From assembly GCF_016744175.1 (NCBI RefSeq), contig NZ_JADGEV010000041.1, positions 1 to 37,395 on the forward strand: a stretch of 37,395 nucleotides of DNA. Reading direction: 5' to 3'. Both the position numbers and the translations under genes were made by a program. Below the pieces are notes generated by a model, which made no database searches, was not told the DNA's origin, and saw only the letters and a list, made by a program, of their open reading frames with translations. Shown piece by piece: positions 9,914 through 17,763 of the stretch; position 1 is the stretch's first letter, and each line of letters opens with the position of its first letter. Source of the stretch: Neptunomonas sp. GTDB taxonomy: Bacteria; Pseudomonadota; Gammaproteobacteria; Pseudomonadales; Balneatricaceae.

Positions 9914-10251
9914 GGTGACCTCAGCATTAGTAAGTTGCTTCAAAACTAACAAATGAAATTATTATTTAAATTTTCATACTGGTATTTATATATATTTTTT
10001 TATTCATGTCAATTCACTTGATCAAAAAATATTCATTAATATTTCATGTTATTTTGGTTTTTTCAAATCCAATCACCACTAACCTGTTACAAAAACTAAC
10101 AACAGCGGAATTTTTCTCAATTGTCCCTCCCTCTATTACGGGGCAGTATCGATGGAAGTTCATTGATTAAATGAAGTTCAATACCGGTCCACTTAACGTG
10201 AACCGAACCACTAAAATAAGAATTCGCACAAGCGATAATGTAGAGGTAATT
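9914..10251. promoter_or_regulatory. AT-rich divergent promoter region between etfB and the importer operon
   Basis: These 338 bases hold no credible gene; an in-frame extension of the binding-protein ORF back to 10171 lacks a signal-peptide rationale and a good ribosome site. The region must carry promoters for both the catabolic operon (minus) and the importer (plus). A symmetric AAATAT-N6-ATATTT at 10027-10044 is a candidate regulator site. I could not assign sigma-70 boxes with confidence. Confidence 0.5.
10027..10044. promoter_or_regulatory. Candidate operator dyad AAATAT-N6-ATATTT
   Basis: An 18-base inverted repeat in the etfB/importer divergent region. Its size and AT-rich arms fit a LysR-type site, and two GcvA-like LysR genes follow the importer. 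The surrounding base composition makes chance symmetry possible. Confidence 0.25.
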
Positions 10252-11253
10252 ATGAAATCGATCGTCTCTAACACGTTCAAAGTAATGGCTTTAACCGCTT
10301 CAGTTCTGGCAGCAGGTTCAGCTCTTGCAGCCGACAAACCAGACACTGTTACTGTTGGTTACTTCCTCGAATGGCCAACGGCTAACCAGATTGCTCAGGT
10401 AGAAAAAACGTACGATAAAATCATGGGCGTCAATATGGAGTGGCGCGCTTTTGACTCCGGCACTGCGATGTCAGCAGCGATGGCTTCTGGCGATGTTGAT
10501 ATGGCTTACTCTCAGGGGCTCGTGCCTTTCACTGTAGCTGTATCACAAGGGCTTCCAATCACGATGGTTGGTATCGCGGTTTCGTATGCAGAAAACGACA
10601 ACTGTGTTGTAAGCACAAAATCTGGCATCAACCAATCAAATGCTAAAGAGCTAGAAGGCCAGAGAGTAGCAGTACCATTTGGGACTGTTGCACACTACAA
10701 AATGTTACGCGTACTCAGCCATTTGAACGTCGATAGCACAAAGATCCGTCTATTAGACATGGCACCAGCCGACAGTGCTGCAGCTATTGCTCGTGGTGAT
10801 GTGGCAATGGCGTGTGGTTGGGGTGGTGCATTACGCCGTATGAAAGCCTACGGTCCGGTACTAATGACCGCGGCTGAACAAGAAAAATTAGGTATCCGTG
10901 TATTTGATGTTATTTCCACAAACAATAAGTTTGCAAAAAAACATCCTGAGCTCGTTACTCAATTCCTTCAGGTTACCAACGACTCCAATAGCGCCTTCAC
11001 TAAAAACCCTAAACAATACCAGCCGGTTATTGCAAAAGCCTCTGGCCTAAACCTAGAAGACTCTAATCAGGTTCTTGCTCTTTTCGACTTTCCGTTAAAA
11101 GAAGCACAAGTCTCTGACCAATGGCTAGGTGGAGCCGTGCAAGAGTTCACCAAAGAAGTCGCTGATTTCTTTGTGTTGCACAAGCAGATCCCTAAAGCAT
11201 TGCCCGACTATAGCGCAACAATCGACAGCAGCTTTTTTGAAAAAGTGAATTAA
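10252..11253 (+). CDS. ABC importer periplasmic substrate-binding protein (TauA/SsuA/NrtA-like)
   Basis: A 333-aa secreted binding protein. The signal peptide MKSIVSNTFKVMALTASVL continues to a cleavage site after ALA. The mature protein opens TVTVGYFLEWPTANQIAQ, followed by GTAMSAAMASGDVDMAYSQG, the pattern of the taurine/nitrate/sulfonate binding-protein family. The ATG at 10252 is chosen because GAGG precedes it and the signal peptide begins there. A strong hairpin separates it from the ATPase gene, which may favour higher expression of the binding protein. The ligand is unknown. Taurine is not supported because no taurine dioxygenase or taurine-pyruvate pathway gene is nearby. The divergent demethylation operon makes a methylated amine or related compound an attractive guess. 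Confidence 0.88.
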   Translation: MKSIVSNTFKVMALTASVLAAGSALAADKPDTVTVGYFLEWPTANQIAQVEKTYDKIMGVNMEWRAFDSGTAMSAAMASGDVDMAYSQGLVPFTVAVSQGLPITMVGIAVSYAENDNCVVSTKSGINQSNAKELEGQRVAVPFGTVAHYKMLRVLSHLNVDSTKIRLLDMAPADSAAAIARGDVAMACGWGGALRRMKAYGPVLMTAAEQEKLGIRVFDVISTNNKFAKKHPELVTQFLQVTNDSNSAFTKNPKQYQPVIAKASGLNLEDSNQVLALFDFPLKEAQVSDQWLGGAVQEFTKEVADFFVLHKQIPKALPDYSATIDSSFFEKVN

Positions 11254-11280
11254 TAATTCTCTAAATAGGTCTTGCGACCA

Positions 11281-11319
11281 GAGGCTCATCAGAGCAGGCA
11301 GCTGTTGCTCTGATGCCCT
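11281..11319 (+). repeat. Strong hairpin between binding-protein and ATPase genes
   Basis: A perfect 10-bp stem CATCAGAGCA/TGCTCTGATG with a nine-base loop, extended by GAGG/CCTC after a small internal bulge. No U-tract follows, so it is more likely an mRNA-stabilising or attenuating element than a full terminator. Such hairpins often follow binding-protein genes in importer operons. Confidence 0.6.
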
Positions 11320-11357
11320 CCATACTTTATTAATTCTTTTGTTTTAAGGAAATAGCT

Positions 11358-12167
11358 ATGTCTGATCTAGTTGTTAATGACGTTTCCATGGTATTTGACA
11401 CGCCTAGCGGCGAGCAGGTTCATGCACTCGAAAACGTCTCATTCTCCCTAAAGCAGGGTGAATTGCTGTCTATTCTGGGTCCTTCCGGCTGCGGCAAAAG
11501 TACTCTATTAAATATTATTGCAGGTTTTCTTGCTCCTACACACGGTACTGTTGAACTAGCATCAACTGAAATTCACGGCCCTGGTTCTGACCGCGGCATG
11601 GTGTTTCAGCAAGGCGCTTTGTTTGAATGGCTCACCGTTGCAGAAAACATTGGTTTTGGCCTATCTATGAAAGGCACACCAGCAGATGAGATTAAGAAAA
11701 CAGTTAATCACCTTCTAGAGACAGTGGGTTTACATGACTTTGGCGACAAAGCCACCTACGAACTCTCTGGTGGTATGCAGCAACGTGTTGCTCTGGCACG
11801 CTGTCTCGCCAACGACCCCGATGTCATCTTAATGGATGAACCTCTAGGTGCATTGGACGCGTTAACACGAGAAAAGATGCAGGGCTTGGTGCTCAAACTC
11901 TGGAAAGAAACCGGCAAGACCATCATCCTAATCACTCACAGCGTAGAAGAAGCCTTATTCTTGGGCGAAAGATTATTCGTTATGGCTCCGCGCCCAGGCC
12001 GGATTAAAAAAGAATATTCATTACCGTTTGCTGAAGCAGGTCTTACAAAAGATCCCCGTGATGTTAAAGCAGATCCCGATTTTGGCGCAAAAAGAGAAGA
12101 GATTCTCAATATGATCTGGGAAATGGAAGAAGAGATTATGGGCCAGGCCGACGATTCAGGAGTCTAA
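11358..12167 (+). CDS. ABC importer ATP-binding protein (TauB/SsuB-like)
   Basis: A 269-aa cytoplasmic ATPase driving the importer. Walker A is GPSGCGKST (about residue 42), the ABC signature is LSGGMQQRVALAR, Walker B is VILMDEPLGALDAL, and the switch histidine is in ITHSVEEA. The Q-loop FQQGALFEW and the LTHSVEEALFLGER-like tail are typical of the taurine/nitrate/sulfonate subfamily. AAGGAA precedes the ATG. The permease gene starts two bases after its stop. Substrate specificity is set by the binding protein and permease, not here. Confidence 0.93.
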   Translation: MSDLVVNDVSMVFDTPSGEQVHALENVSFSLKQGELLSILGPSGCGKSTLLNIIAGFLAPTHGTVELASTEIHGPGSDRGMVFQQGALFEWLTVAENIGFGLSMKGTPADEIKKTVNHLLETVGLHDFGDKATYELSGGMQQRVALARCLANDPDVILMDEPLGALDALTREKMQGLVLKLWKETGKTIILITHSVEEALFLGERLFVMAPRPGRIKKEYSLPFAEAGLTKDPRDVKADPDFGAKREEILNMIWEMEEEIMGQADDSGV

Positions 12168-12169
12168 AT

Positions 12170-13027
12170 ATGTCATTTATTCAAACGCTTAAATACAAAA
12201 TTGGCCTTAGTAAAGATGGTCTAACTAAACGGAAAACCGTCACCTTTGGAGACACTACTGCAGTAGGTAATGGTCGCTTCTGGAGCGTTATTTCTGTTAT
12301 TACCCTATCAATGGCCTGGTACCTAGGCAGCGCACTTGAGCTAGTAAACCCTATCTTCTGGCCAGCTCCATCAGCCGTCTGGGACCAATTTATCAATATC
12401 TCGCAGGACGGTTATCGAAACTTTACCCTGTGGGAACATATATGGGCCAGCCTATACAGAATATTAGTCGGCTTTGCTCTGGGCTGTTTGATCGGAATTC
12501 CTCTAGGTTTCGCTATGGGGTTGTCCGAAATAATCCGCGGCTGGTTTGACCCACTGGTAGAATTCTTTCGCCCAATTCCACCTTTAGCCTTTATACCGCT
12601 GGTCATTATTTGGTCAGGTATCGGGGAACGCTCTAAGATATTACTCCTGTTCTTTGCGGCACTTTGGATTATGGTTATTGCGGCCAGAGCCGGAGTTGGA
12701 AGTGTCAAGCTGTCAAAAATTCATGCAGCGTATTCTCTTGGTGCAACTAAGCGGCAAATATTGATGCATGTTATTTTACCCAACTCACTACCAGAAATAT
12801 TTACGGGTATGCGCGTTGCAATGGGTATTTGTTGGGGAACCGTGGTGGCTGCTGAGCTAGTGGCTGCAGAATCGGGCATTGGCTTTATGATCATGGCCGC
12901 CAGTAAGTTTCTGGCTACCGATATCGTAATACTAGGAGTCATTGTTGTCGGGGTAATCGGCTACTCTATCGATATATTGATGCGTAAGCTGGAAGATAAA
13001 CTGATTCCTTGGAAAGGCAAAGCTTGA
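12170..13027 (+). CDS. ABC importer permease (TauC/SsuC-like)
   Basis: A 285-aa inner-membrane permease of the binding-protein-dependent transport family. About six hydrophobic segments follow an N-terminal cytoplasmic stretch of about 35 residues. The EAA-type coupling loop reads AAYSLGATKRQILMHVILPN, and WGTVVAAELVAAESGIGFM is characteristic of the taurine/sulfonate group. Its Shine-Dalgarno (GGAG) lies inside the end of the ATPase gene, so translation is coupled. Only one permease gene is present, so a homodimer is expected. A strong bidirectional terminator follows. Confidence 0.93.
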   Translation: MSFIQTLKYKIGLSKDGLTKRKTVTFGDTTAVGNGRFWSVISVITLSMAWYLGSALELVNPIFWPAPSAVWDQFINISQDGYRNFTLWEHIWASLYRILVGFALGCLIGIPLGFAMGLSEIIRGWFDPLVEFFRPIPPLAFIPLVIIWSGIGERSKILLLFFAALWIMVIAARAGVGSVKLSKIHAAYSLGATKRQILMHVILPNSLPEIFTGMRVAMGICWGTVVAAELVAAESGIGFMIMAASKFLATDIVILGVIVVGVIGYSIDILMRKLEDKLIPWKGKA

Positions 13028-13112
13028 TCGTATCGAATAGGTGACGATCATTATCCAACGCGGTTCTGTGAATCCATTTCATAAGAACCGCTGATGATTA
13101 ATGTATCACATG

Positions 13113-13149
13113 AAGGAAAGATCAGCTTGCTGCTGATTTTTCCTTTTTT
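13113..13149. terminator. Bidirectional rho-independent terminator between importer permease and LysR gene
   Basis: A 14-bp stem with one G-T pair and a five-base loop (TTGCT), followed on the plus strand by a run of T. The stem's A-rich 5' arm gives U-rich ends in both directions. It separates convergent genes; the LysR stop codon overlaps its plus-strand T run. Confidence 0.88.
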
Positions 13150-14056
13150 AGTTAATACGCAGCAATGTTTTATCTTCAGATATTTGATGATGCAACCAGC
13201 GGGCAAAGTAATTAACTTTGGAATCAGACAAACTACGGGACGACTGCACTAGATACCAAGCGCCAATCTCCGGCACCTGCATATCGACAGGCATGACCAA
13301 CTTGTTATTGGAAATATCACCACTGGCGAAAAATGACTGAACAATCGCCACCCCCTTTCCTGCAATTGCCGCTTCTAATGCTAGTTGGTGGTTATCGTGC
13401 TCACTAACAATATTGATCCCACTCTCTGTTAACCCAACACTCTTCAGCCAACTAGGTAGGTTTAAAGGTGACTCTGTAATGTTAAGAAAAGGCAGCTCTA
13501 GTAACGTCTCAACCGTTATCGGGCCGTCTTGCTCAATCAGCGAAGGACTACATACAGGTATAAGCACCCCCTGAAACAACTGTTGATAGATCATTCCTGG
13601 TTCTGTTTTTTCGCTATAAATAATACCAATATCTGCCGCGTTCGTTTCAAATTCCCAATCAAAATACGAACTATAGAGCTCAATATGTATATCAGGAAAC
13701 TGATCTCTAAAATGCCCCAGCCTTGGCACTAACCAACGAGAAGCAATGCCCATATAGACCTGCACTGACAAGTCGCCTTTATCAGGATCTCCAAATATAC
13801 GATAAGTACTGCTCTCAATATCATATAGAGCCTGGCGAATTTCTGAAGCGTATAACGCGCCAACATTCGTCAATGCAATGCTACGGCCTAAGCGCTCAAA
13901 CAAAGGCTTACCTAAATCCTGTTCCATTTTCTTGATCTGATGACTTATCGCCGAATGCGTTACATTCAACTCTTTAGCTGCTTGTTGAAAACTAAGCAGG
14001 CGAGCGGTTGCTTCAAAGGCTTTTAACGCTTGTAGTGAGGGTATGTGACGCCTCAT
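13148..14056 (-). CDS. LysR-family regulator, GcvA-like (first of a tandem pair)
   Basis: A 302-aa LysR protein with the GcvA-type N-terminus: LQALKAFEATARLLSFQQAA then LNVTHSAISHQIKKMEQDLG. The effector-binding domain occupies about residues 90-295. It is convergent with the importer operon and 85 bases downstream of a second GcvA-like gene on the same strand; the pair may share a message. Relatives include activators of glycine cleavage and of amine-catabolic genes, which fits the surroundings, but the actual target and ligand cannot be read from sequence. Confidence 0.9.
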   Translation of the reverse strand: MRRHIPSLQALKAFEATARLLSFQQAAKELNVTHSAISHQIKKMEQDLGKPLFERLGRSIALTNVGALYASEIRQALYDIESSTYRIFGDPDKGDLSVQVYMGIASRWLVPRLGHFRDQFPDIHIELYSSYFDWEFETNAADIGIIYSEKTEPGMIYQQLFQGVLIPVCSPSLIEQDGPITVETLLELPFLNITESPLNLPSWLKSVGLTESGINIVSEHDNHQLALEAAIAGKGVAIVQSFFASGDISNNKLVMPVDMQVPEIGAWYLVQSSRSLSDSKVNYFARWLHHQISEDKTLLRIN

Positions 14057-14141
14057 GAGCCCAACTCCCAGAACAACCTGCCCTTAAGCTTAATATTCAT
14101 ATTATTGTGTCCCTCATATTAGAGTTGAAATTTTTATCTAT

Positions 14142-15032
14142 CTAGCTTCCAGTCCAAGAACCCAATAGCCAATCTCTAAAAATACGTGACGCATCAGACA
14201 AATCTTTGTCACCTTGATAACATAAATAATAGCTGCCTTCAGTGGTAATACTATCAACGAATGGCGCAACCAACTGCTTTGCTAGCACCCCCTCACGCAT
14301 CAACTCATCGTACATCATGCAGACACCAAACCCATTTGCAGCCATCGTTACTGCCGTAGCATGGCTATCCATATACTGGCGTGTTTGATCTTGTAAGTTA
14401 TCAAGTTTCATTTTTTCTAACCAACCACTCCACCCCTGAGGAGTTCCGATCACATCCAGCAGCGGCATTCCTTCTAAATCAGATGGGTTGCGCATTCTTT
14501 TGGCATTAGCCATCGAGCAATAAGGCCGTAACAGAGGGGTGACCAAAGGGTGAGACTCATACCCAGACCAATTCCCAGAACCGTATCGGATCTCCAGTTC
14601 TGCCGTCGATATGTCAAAGTCAGTAGACCAGTTGGTGCCTAATTGGCGGATAGTTATCTGCGGATATATCGCATTAAAGCGCTGTAAGCGTGTTGCGAGC
14701 CACAACACACTAAATGATGTATTTACATTGACCTCTACCACCGCCTGATTAAGTGGAGTGAATATTTGCGCAGCACCTGCATTCAATTGACGCAAACTAT
14801 CCTGCACCAGTGGCAAAAAAGAGCGGCCCGCATCGCTTAATTGAATAGCCCTATTCGCGCGTACAAACAATTGCTGATTCAGGTGATGCTCAAGCAATTG
14901 AATCTGCTGACTCACCGCAGACTGGCTCATATTCAGCTCTTGAGCAGAAAGCGTAAAGCTTAGCTTTCGGCCTGCTGCCTCAAAAGTTCTAAGCCAATTT
15001 AACTGAATATTATTTGTTAAAATATCTTTCAT
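14142..15032 (-). CDS. LysR-family regulator, GcvA-like (second of the pair, divergent from dehydrogenase 2)
   Basis: A 296-aa LysR protein. The winged helix-turn-helix includes LSFTLSAQELNMSQSAVSQQ, preceded by LNWLRTFEAAGRKL, and is followed by an effector domain. It diverges from the second dimethylglycine/sarcosine-type dehydrogenase with 132 bases between the starts, so that gene is its most likely target (inference). It shares only the general family pattern with the neighbouring LysR, so a recent duplication is not evident. The Shine-Dalgarno is weak. Confidence 0.9.
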   Translation of the reverse strand: MKDILTNNIQLNWLRTFEAAGRKLSFTLSAQELNMSQSAVSQQIQLLEHHLNQQLFVRANRAIQLSDAGRSFLPLVQDSLRQLNAGAAQIFTPLNQAVVEVNVNTSFSVLWLATRLQRFNAIYPQITIRQLGTNWSTDFDISTAELEIRYGSGNWSGYESHPLVTPLLRPYCSMANAKRMRNPSDLEGMPLLDVIGTPQGWSGWLEKMKLDNLQDQTRQYMDSHATAVTMAANGFGVCMMYDELMREGVLAKQLVAPFVDSITTEGSYYLCYQGDKDLSDASRIFRDWLLGSWTGS

Positions 15033-15164
15033 AAGCAGAACTTATCCATCTAGTCTTTATTTATCGTTTGTAACTAGTCGAACACATTCATAACATCGAT
15101 AGATATTCATTTACAAGAGATCGAGTGGTTGTTTCCACTTTTTGCGACCGATGGGAATCAAATA

Positions 15165-17591
15165 ATGAAAAATAAAACAGAAGTATTAATCATTGGCGGC
15201 GGCATTGCAGGTGTGAGTACTCTTTACCATCTCACAAAGATGGGATGTACTGATGTGATGCTGACAGAGAAGCTGGAACTAACGTCTGGCTCTACATGGC
15301 ATGCTGCGGGTAATCTACCACATTTTAGCAACAGCATTAATGTCATGAAGTTGCAGCAATATAGTATCGATCTATACAGCCGCCTACAGGAAGAGACAGG
15401 CCAGGTTGTAGATCATCACCAAACCGGTGCTGTACGTCTTGCACACACACAAGAACGTTTTGATGAGTTCAAGCGCGTAGCGGCCATGGGTGAAATCTGC
15501 GGTCTGGATCTTGAAATCATTGATAATGATCGCCTAAAAGAACTCTATCCATTCCTTGATACTACAGGCCTTGTCGGCGGTTTATGGGATAAGCTAGATG
15601 GTCATATCGATCCAACCAGTGTCACTAACGCGCTTGCAGCCGGCGCGCGTGCAGGCGGTGCAACCATTGTTCGCCACAACCCCGTTTCTGCTATTGAACA
15701 ACAAGAAAATGGTCGCTGGAATGTTACGACAGCCAAAGGTGTTATCGATGCGGGTGTCATCGTCAACGCTGGCGGTTTCCGCGCTCAGGAAATTGCTGAC
15801 ATGGTCGGCCACCAGCTGCCAATGAACATCATGGAACACCAGTTCATCGTTACTGACAACGTACCTGAGTTGGAAGAACGTGATCAGATGCTTCCGATGC
15901 TGCGTGACCCAGATGTTTCATATTACCTACGTCAAGAAGGTAAAGGTTTTATCTTAGGCCCATACGAAAAAGGCGGTATTCCTTGGGCGGTTGATGGTGT
16001 TCCAGCAGCATTTGGCCAAGAGCTTCTACAACCAAGCCTTGACCGAATAGAAGATATTTTGTGTACAGCGATGGAGCAGGTTGGTATTGCGGCTAATGCT
16101 GGTTTTAAAACAGTGGTAAATGGTCCTATTACATATACTCCGGACGGCCACCCACTGATCGGCCCTATTCATGGGTTTGAAAACTACTTTGTTTGTACCG
16201 GCTTTAACTTCGGTATCGTACAAGGCGGTGGTTCCGGCAAATTCATGGCTGAGTGGATTGTAAATGGTCATCCAGAACTTGATATGTGGGAACTTGATCC
16301 ACGCCGTTTCGGTGACTATGCAACACCAGAATTTAATGTTGCTAAAGGCACTGAAGTTTACGCTAACGAATACCAACTAGGCTTCCCTAACGAATACGCT
16401 ATGCGTCCTGCAGTTCGTGGACAGAAAAAAGTACCCATCTACGAAAAGCAAGCTGAAAAGAATGCTGTATTCGGCGCTTACTATGGCTGGGAACGTGCCA
16501 GCTGGTTCGCTCCAAAAGGTACTAACCCAGTAGAAGAACATAGTTTCCGTCGTGGTAATTGGTTCGAAGCTGTTGATGCAGAATGTAAAAACGTAATGAA
16601 CAATGTAGGTCTACTCGACTTATCACCGTTCACTAAGTTCGATGTAAGCGGTGATGCTGCCCATGCATGGTTAGAGTCTATTTCTCCTAACCGCATTCCT
16701 ACGAAAATTGGTGGCACCACTCTAGCGCATCCTCTTACAAAAGAAGGTGGGGTTGCCTGGGAATTCTCTATCACTAAACTGCCGGACGGCAGCTATTACA
16801 TGATGGCTCCCGCCGCAGCAGAGCTACTTGTAGAAGACTGGTTAACACAGCGCCTACCTAAAGATGGCTCGGTTAATTTGGTTAATATTACGCGTAATTA
16901 CGGCACGCTCGTTATTGCAGGCCCTAATGCACGTAAAGTCTTATCTAAAGCAACAGATGCAGATCTCAGCAACGAAGGTTTCCCATGGTTCACTAGCCAG
17001 GAAATCACTATTGCAGGCGCAACAGTACGCGCTATTCGTATGAACTTTGTTGGTGAACTTGGCTGGGAAATCCATCACCCTATCGAGCATCAAGCAGCTA
17101 TCTATGATGCGCTTAATGACGCAGGTAAAGAGTTCAACATCTCAGACTTCGGTCTACGAGCAATGGATTCTATGCGCCTTGAGAAAGGCTACCCAATGTG
17201 GGCTCATGACCTAACACTTGAGTACACATTGCTTGAATCCAACCTTGGCTTCTTCGCTAAGCTTGATAAAGCTGACTTCCAAGGTAAAGACGCTCTTATT
17301 GCACAAAAAGCAGCAGGTGTTACACGCAAGCTAATGCTTCTTGAAGTAGATACCGATGTTGATGCATCTACGGGTATGGAACCTGTTTATCACGGCGACA
17401 AAATTGTTGGTGAAGTAACCTCTGGTGGTTATGGCCACAGAACAGGTACAAGTTTAGCGTTAGCATTCTTGGATGTTGATGCTAAAGACAAAGAGTTGAC
17501 GGTTAAGATTCTTGGCACCAAATACCCAGCTAAACCAGTACCACAGTGCAACTACGACCTGAAAAACGAACGCCTTAAGTCTAACGACTAA
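15165..17591 (+). CDS. Dimethylglycine/sarcosine dehydrogenase-family flavoprotein with folate-binding GcvT domain (paralogue 2)
   Basis: An 808-aa DAO-GcvT fusion like the one at 4763-7213. The FAD motif GGGIAG is at residues 11-16, and His46 in STWHAAG corresponds to the covalent FAD site. The segment LDGHIDPTSVTNALAAGA resembles animal dimethylglycine dehydrogenase more than paralogue 1 does. The GcvT part (about 430-790) contains NFVGELGWEIHHP and MDSMRLEKGYPMW. A TTG start at 15129 is possible, but the ATG at 15165 has GGGA eight bases upstream and matches the family start. It is monocistronic, with its own terminator and a divergent LysR. Together the two paralogues could handle dimethylglycine and sarcosine in sequence, with this one tentatively the dimethylglycine enzyme. 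Confidence 0.9.
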   Translation: MKNKTEVLIIGGGIAGVSTLYHLTKMGCTDVMLTEKLELTSGSTWHAAGNLPHFSNSINVMKLQQYSIDLYSRLQEETGQVVDHHQTGAVRLAHTQERFDEFKRVAAMGEICGLDLEIIDNDRLKELYPFLDTTGLVGGLWDKLDGHIDPTSVTNALAAGARAGGATIVRHNPVSAIEQQENGRWNVTTAKGVIDAGVIVNAGGFRAQEIADMVGHQLPMNIMEHQFIVTDNVPELEERDQMLPMLRDPDVSYYLRQEGKGFILGPYEKGGIPWAVDGVPAAFGQELLQPSLDRIEDILCTAMEQVGIAANAGFKTVVNGPITYTPDGHPLIGPIHGFENYFVCTGFNFGIVQGGGSGKFMAEWIVNGHPELDMWELDPRRFGDYATPEFNVAKGTEVYANEYQLGFPNEYAMRPAVRGQKKVPIYEKQAEKNAVFGAYYGWERASWFAPKGTNPVEEHSFRRGNWFEAVDAECKNVMNNVGLLDLSPFTKFDVSGDAAHAWLESISPNRIPTKIGGTTLAHPLTKEGGVAWEFSITKLPDGSYYMMAPAAAELLVEDWLTQRLPKDGSVNLVNITRNYGTLVIAGPNARKVLSKATDADLSNEGFPWFTSQEITIAGATVRAIRMNFVGELGWEIHHPIEHQAAIYDALNDAGKEFNISDFGLRAMDSMRLEKGYPMWAHDLTLEYTLLESNLGFFAKLDKADFQGKDALIAQKAAGVTRKLMLLEVDTDVDASTGMEPVYHGDKIVGEVTSGGYGHRTGTSLALAFLDVDAKDKELTVKILGTKYPAKPVPQCNYDLKNERLKSND

Positions 17592-17624
17592 ACTTTCATA
17601 ACTGAAGTATCTCCTACTTCGTTT

Positions 17625-17650
17625 GCCCGGCTCTCAGTCGGGCTTTTTTA
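17625..17650 (+). terminator. Rho-independent terminator after dehydrogenase 2
   Basis: Stem GCCCGGCT/AGTCGGGC (one G-T pair) with loop CTC followed by six T. It begins about 33 bases after the stop codon. Confidence 0.9.
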
Positions 17651-17763
17651 TGTCTATAATTAAGATGTGGCTATGAGTAAACCACCGCAGCGTTAATCAG
17701 ACACGATACCAGCTTAAACGATAACAATACGCATGCTCGTTTTCAAAAAAAGGAAAACAACAA

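Noticed and set aside
10171-10251. 27-residue N-terminal extension of the importer binding protein
   Set aside because: The signal peptide begins at the internal ATG at 10252, which has its own GAGG; the extension is polar and would bury the signal.
10252-13027. Calling the importer a taurine transporter (tauABC)
   Set aside because: Family resemblance only; there is no tauD, tpa, xsc or other sulfonate gene in the window, and the context points elsewhere.
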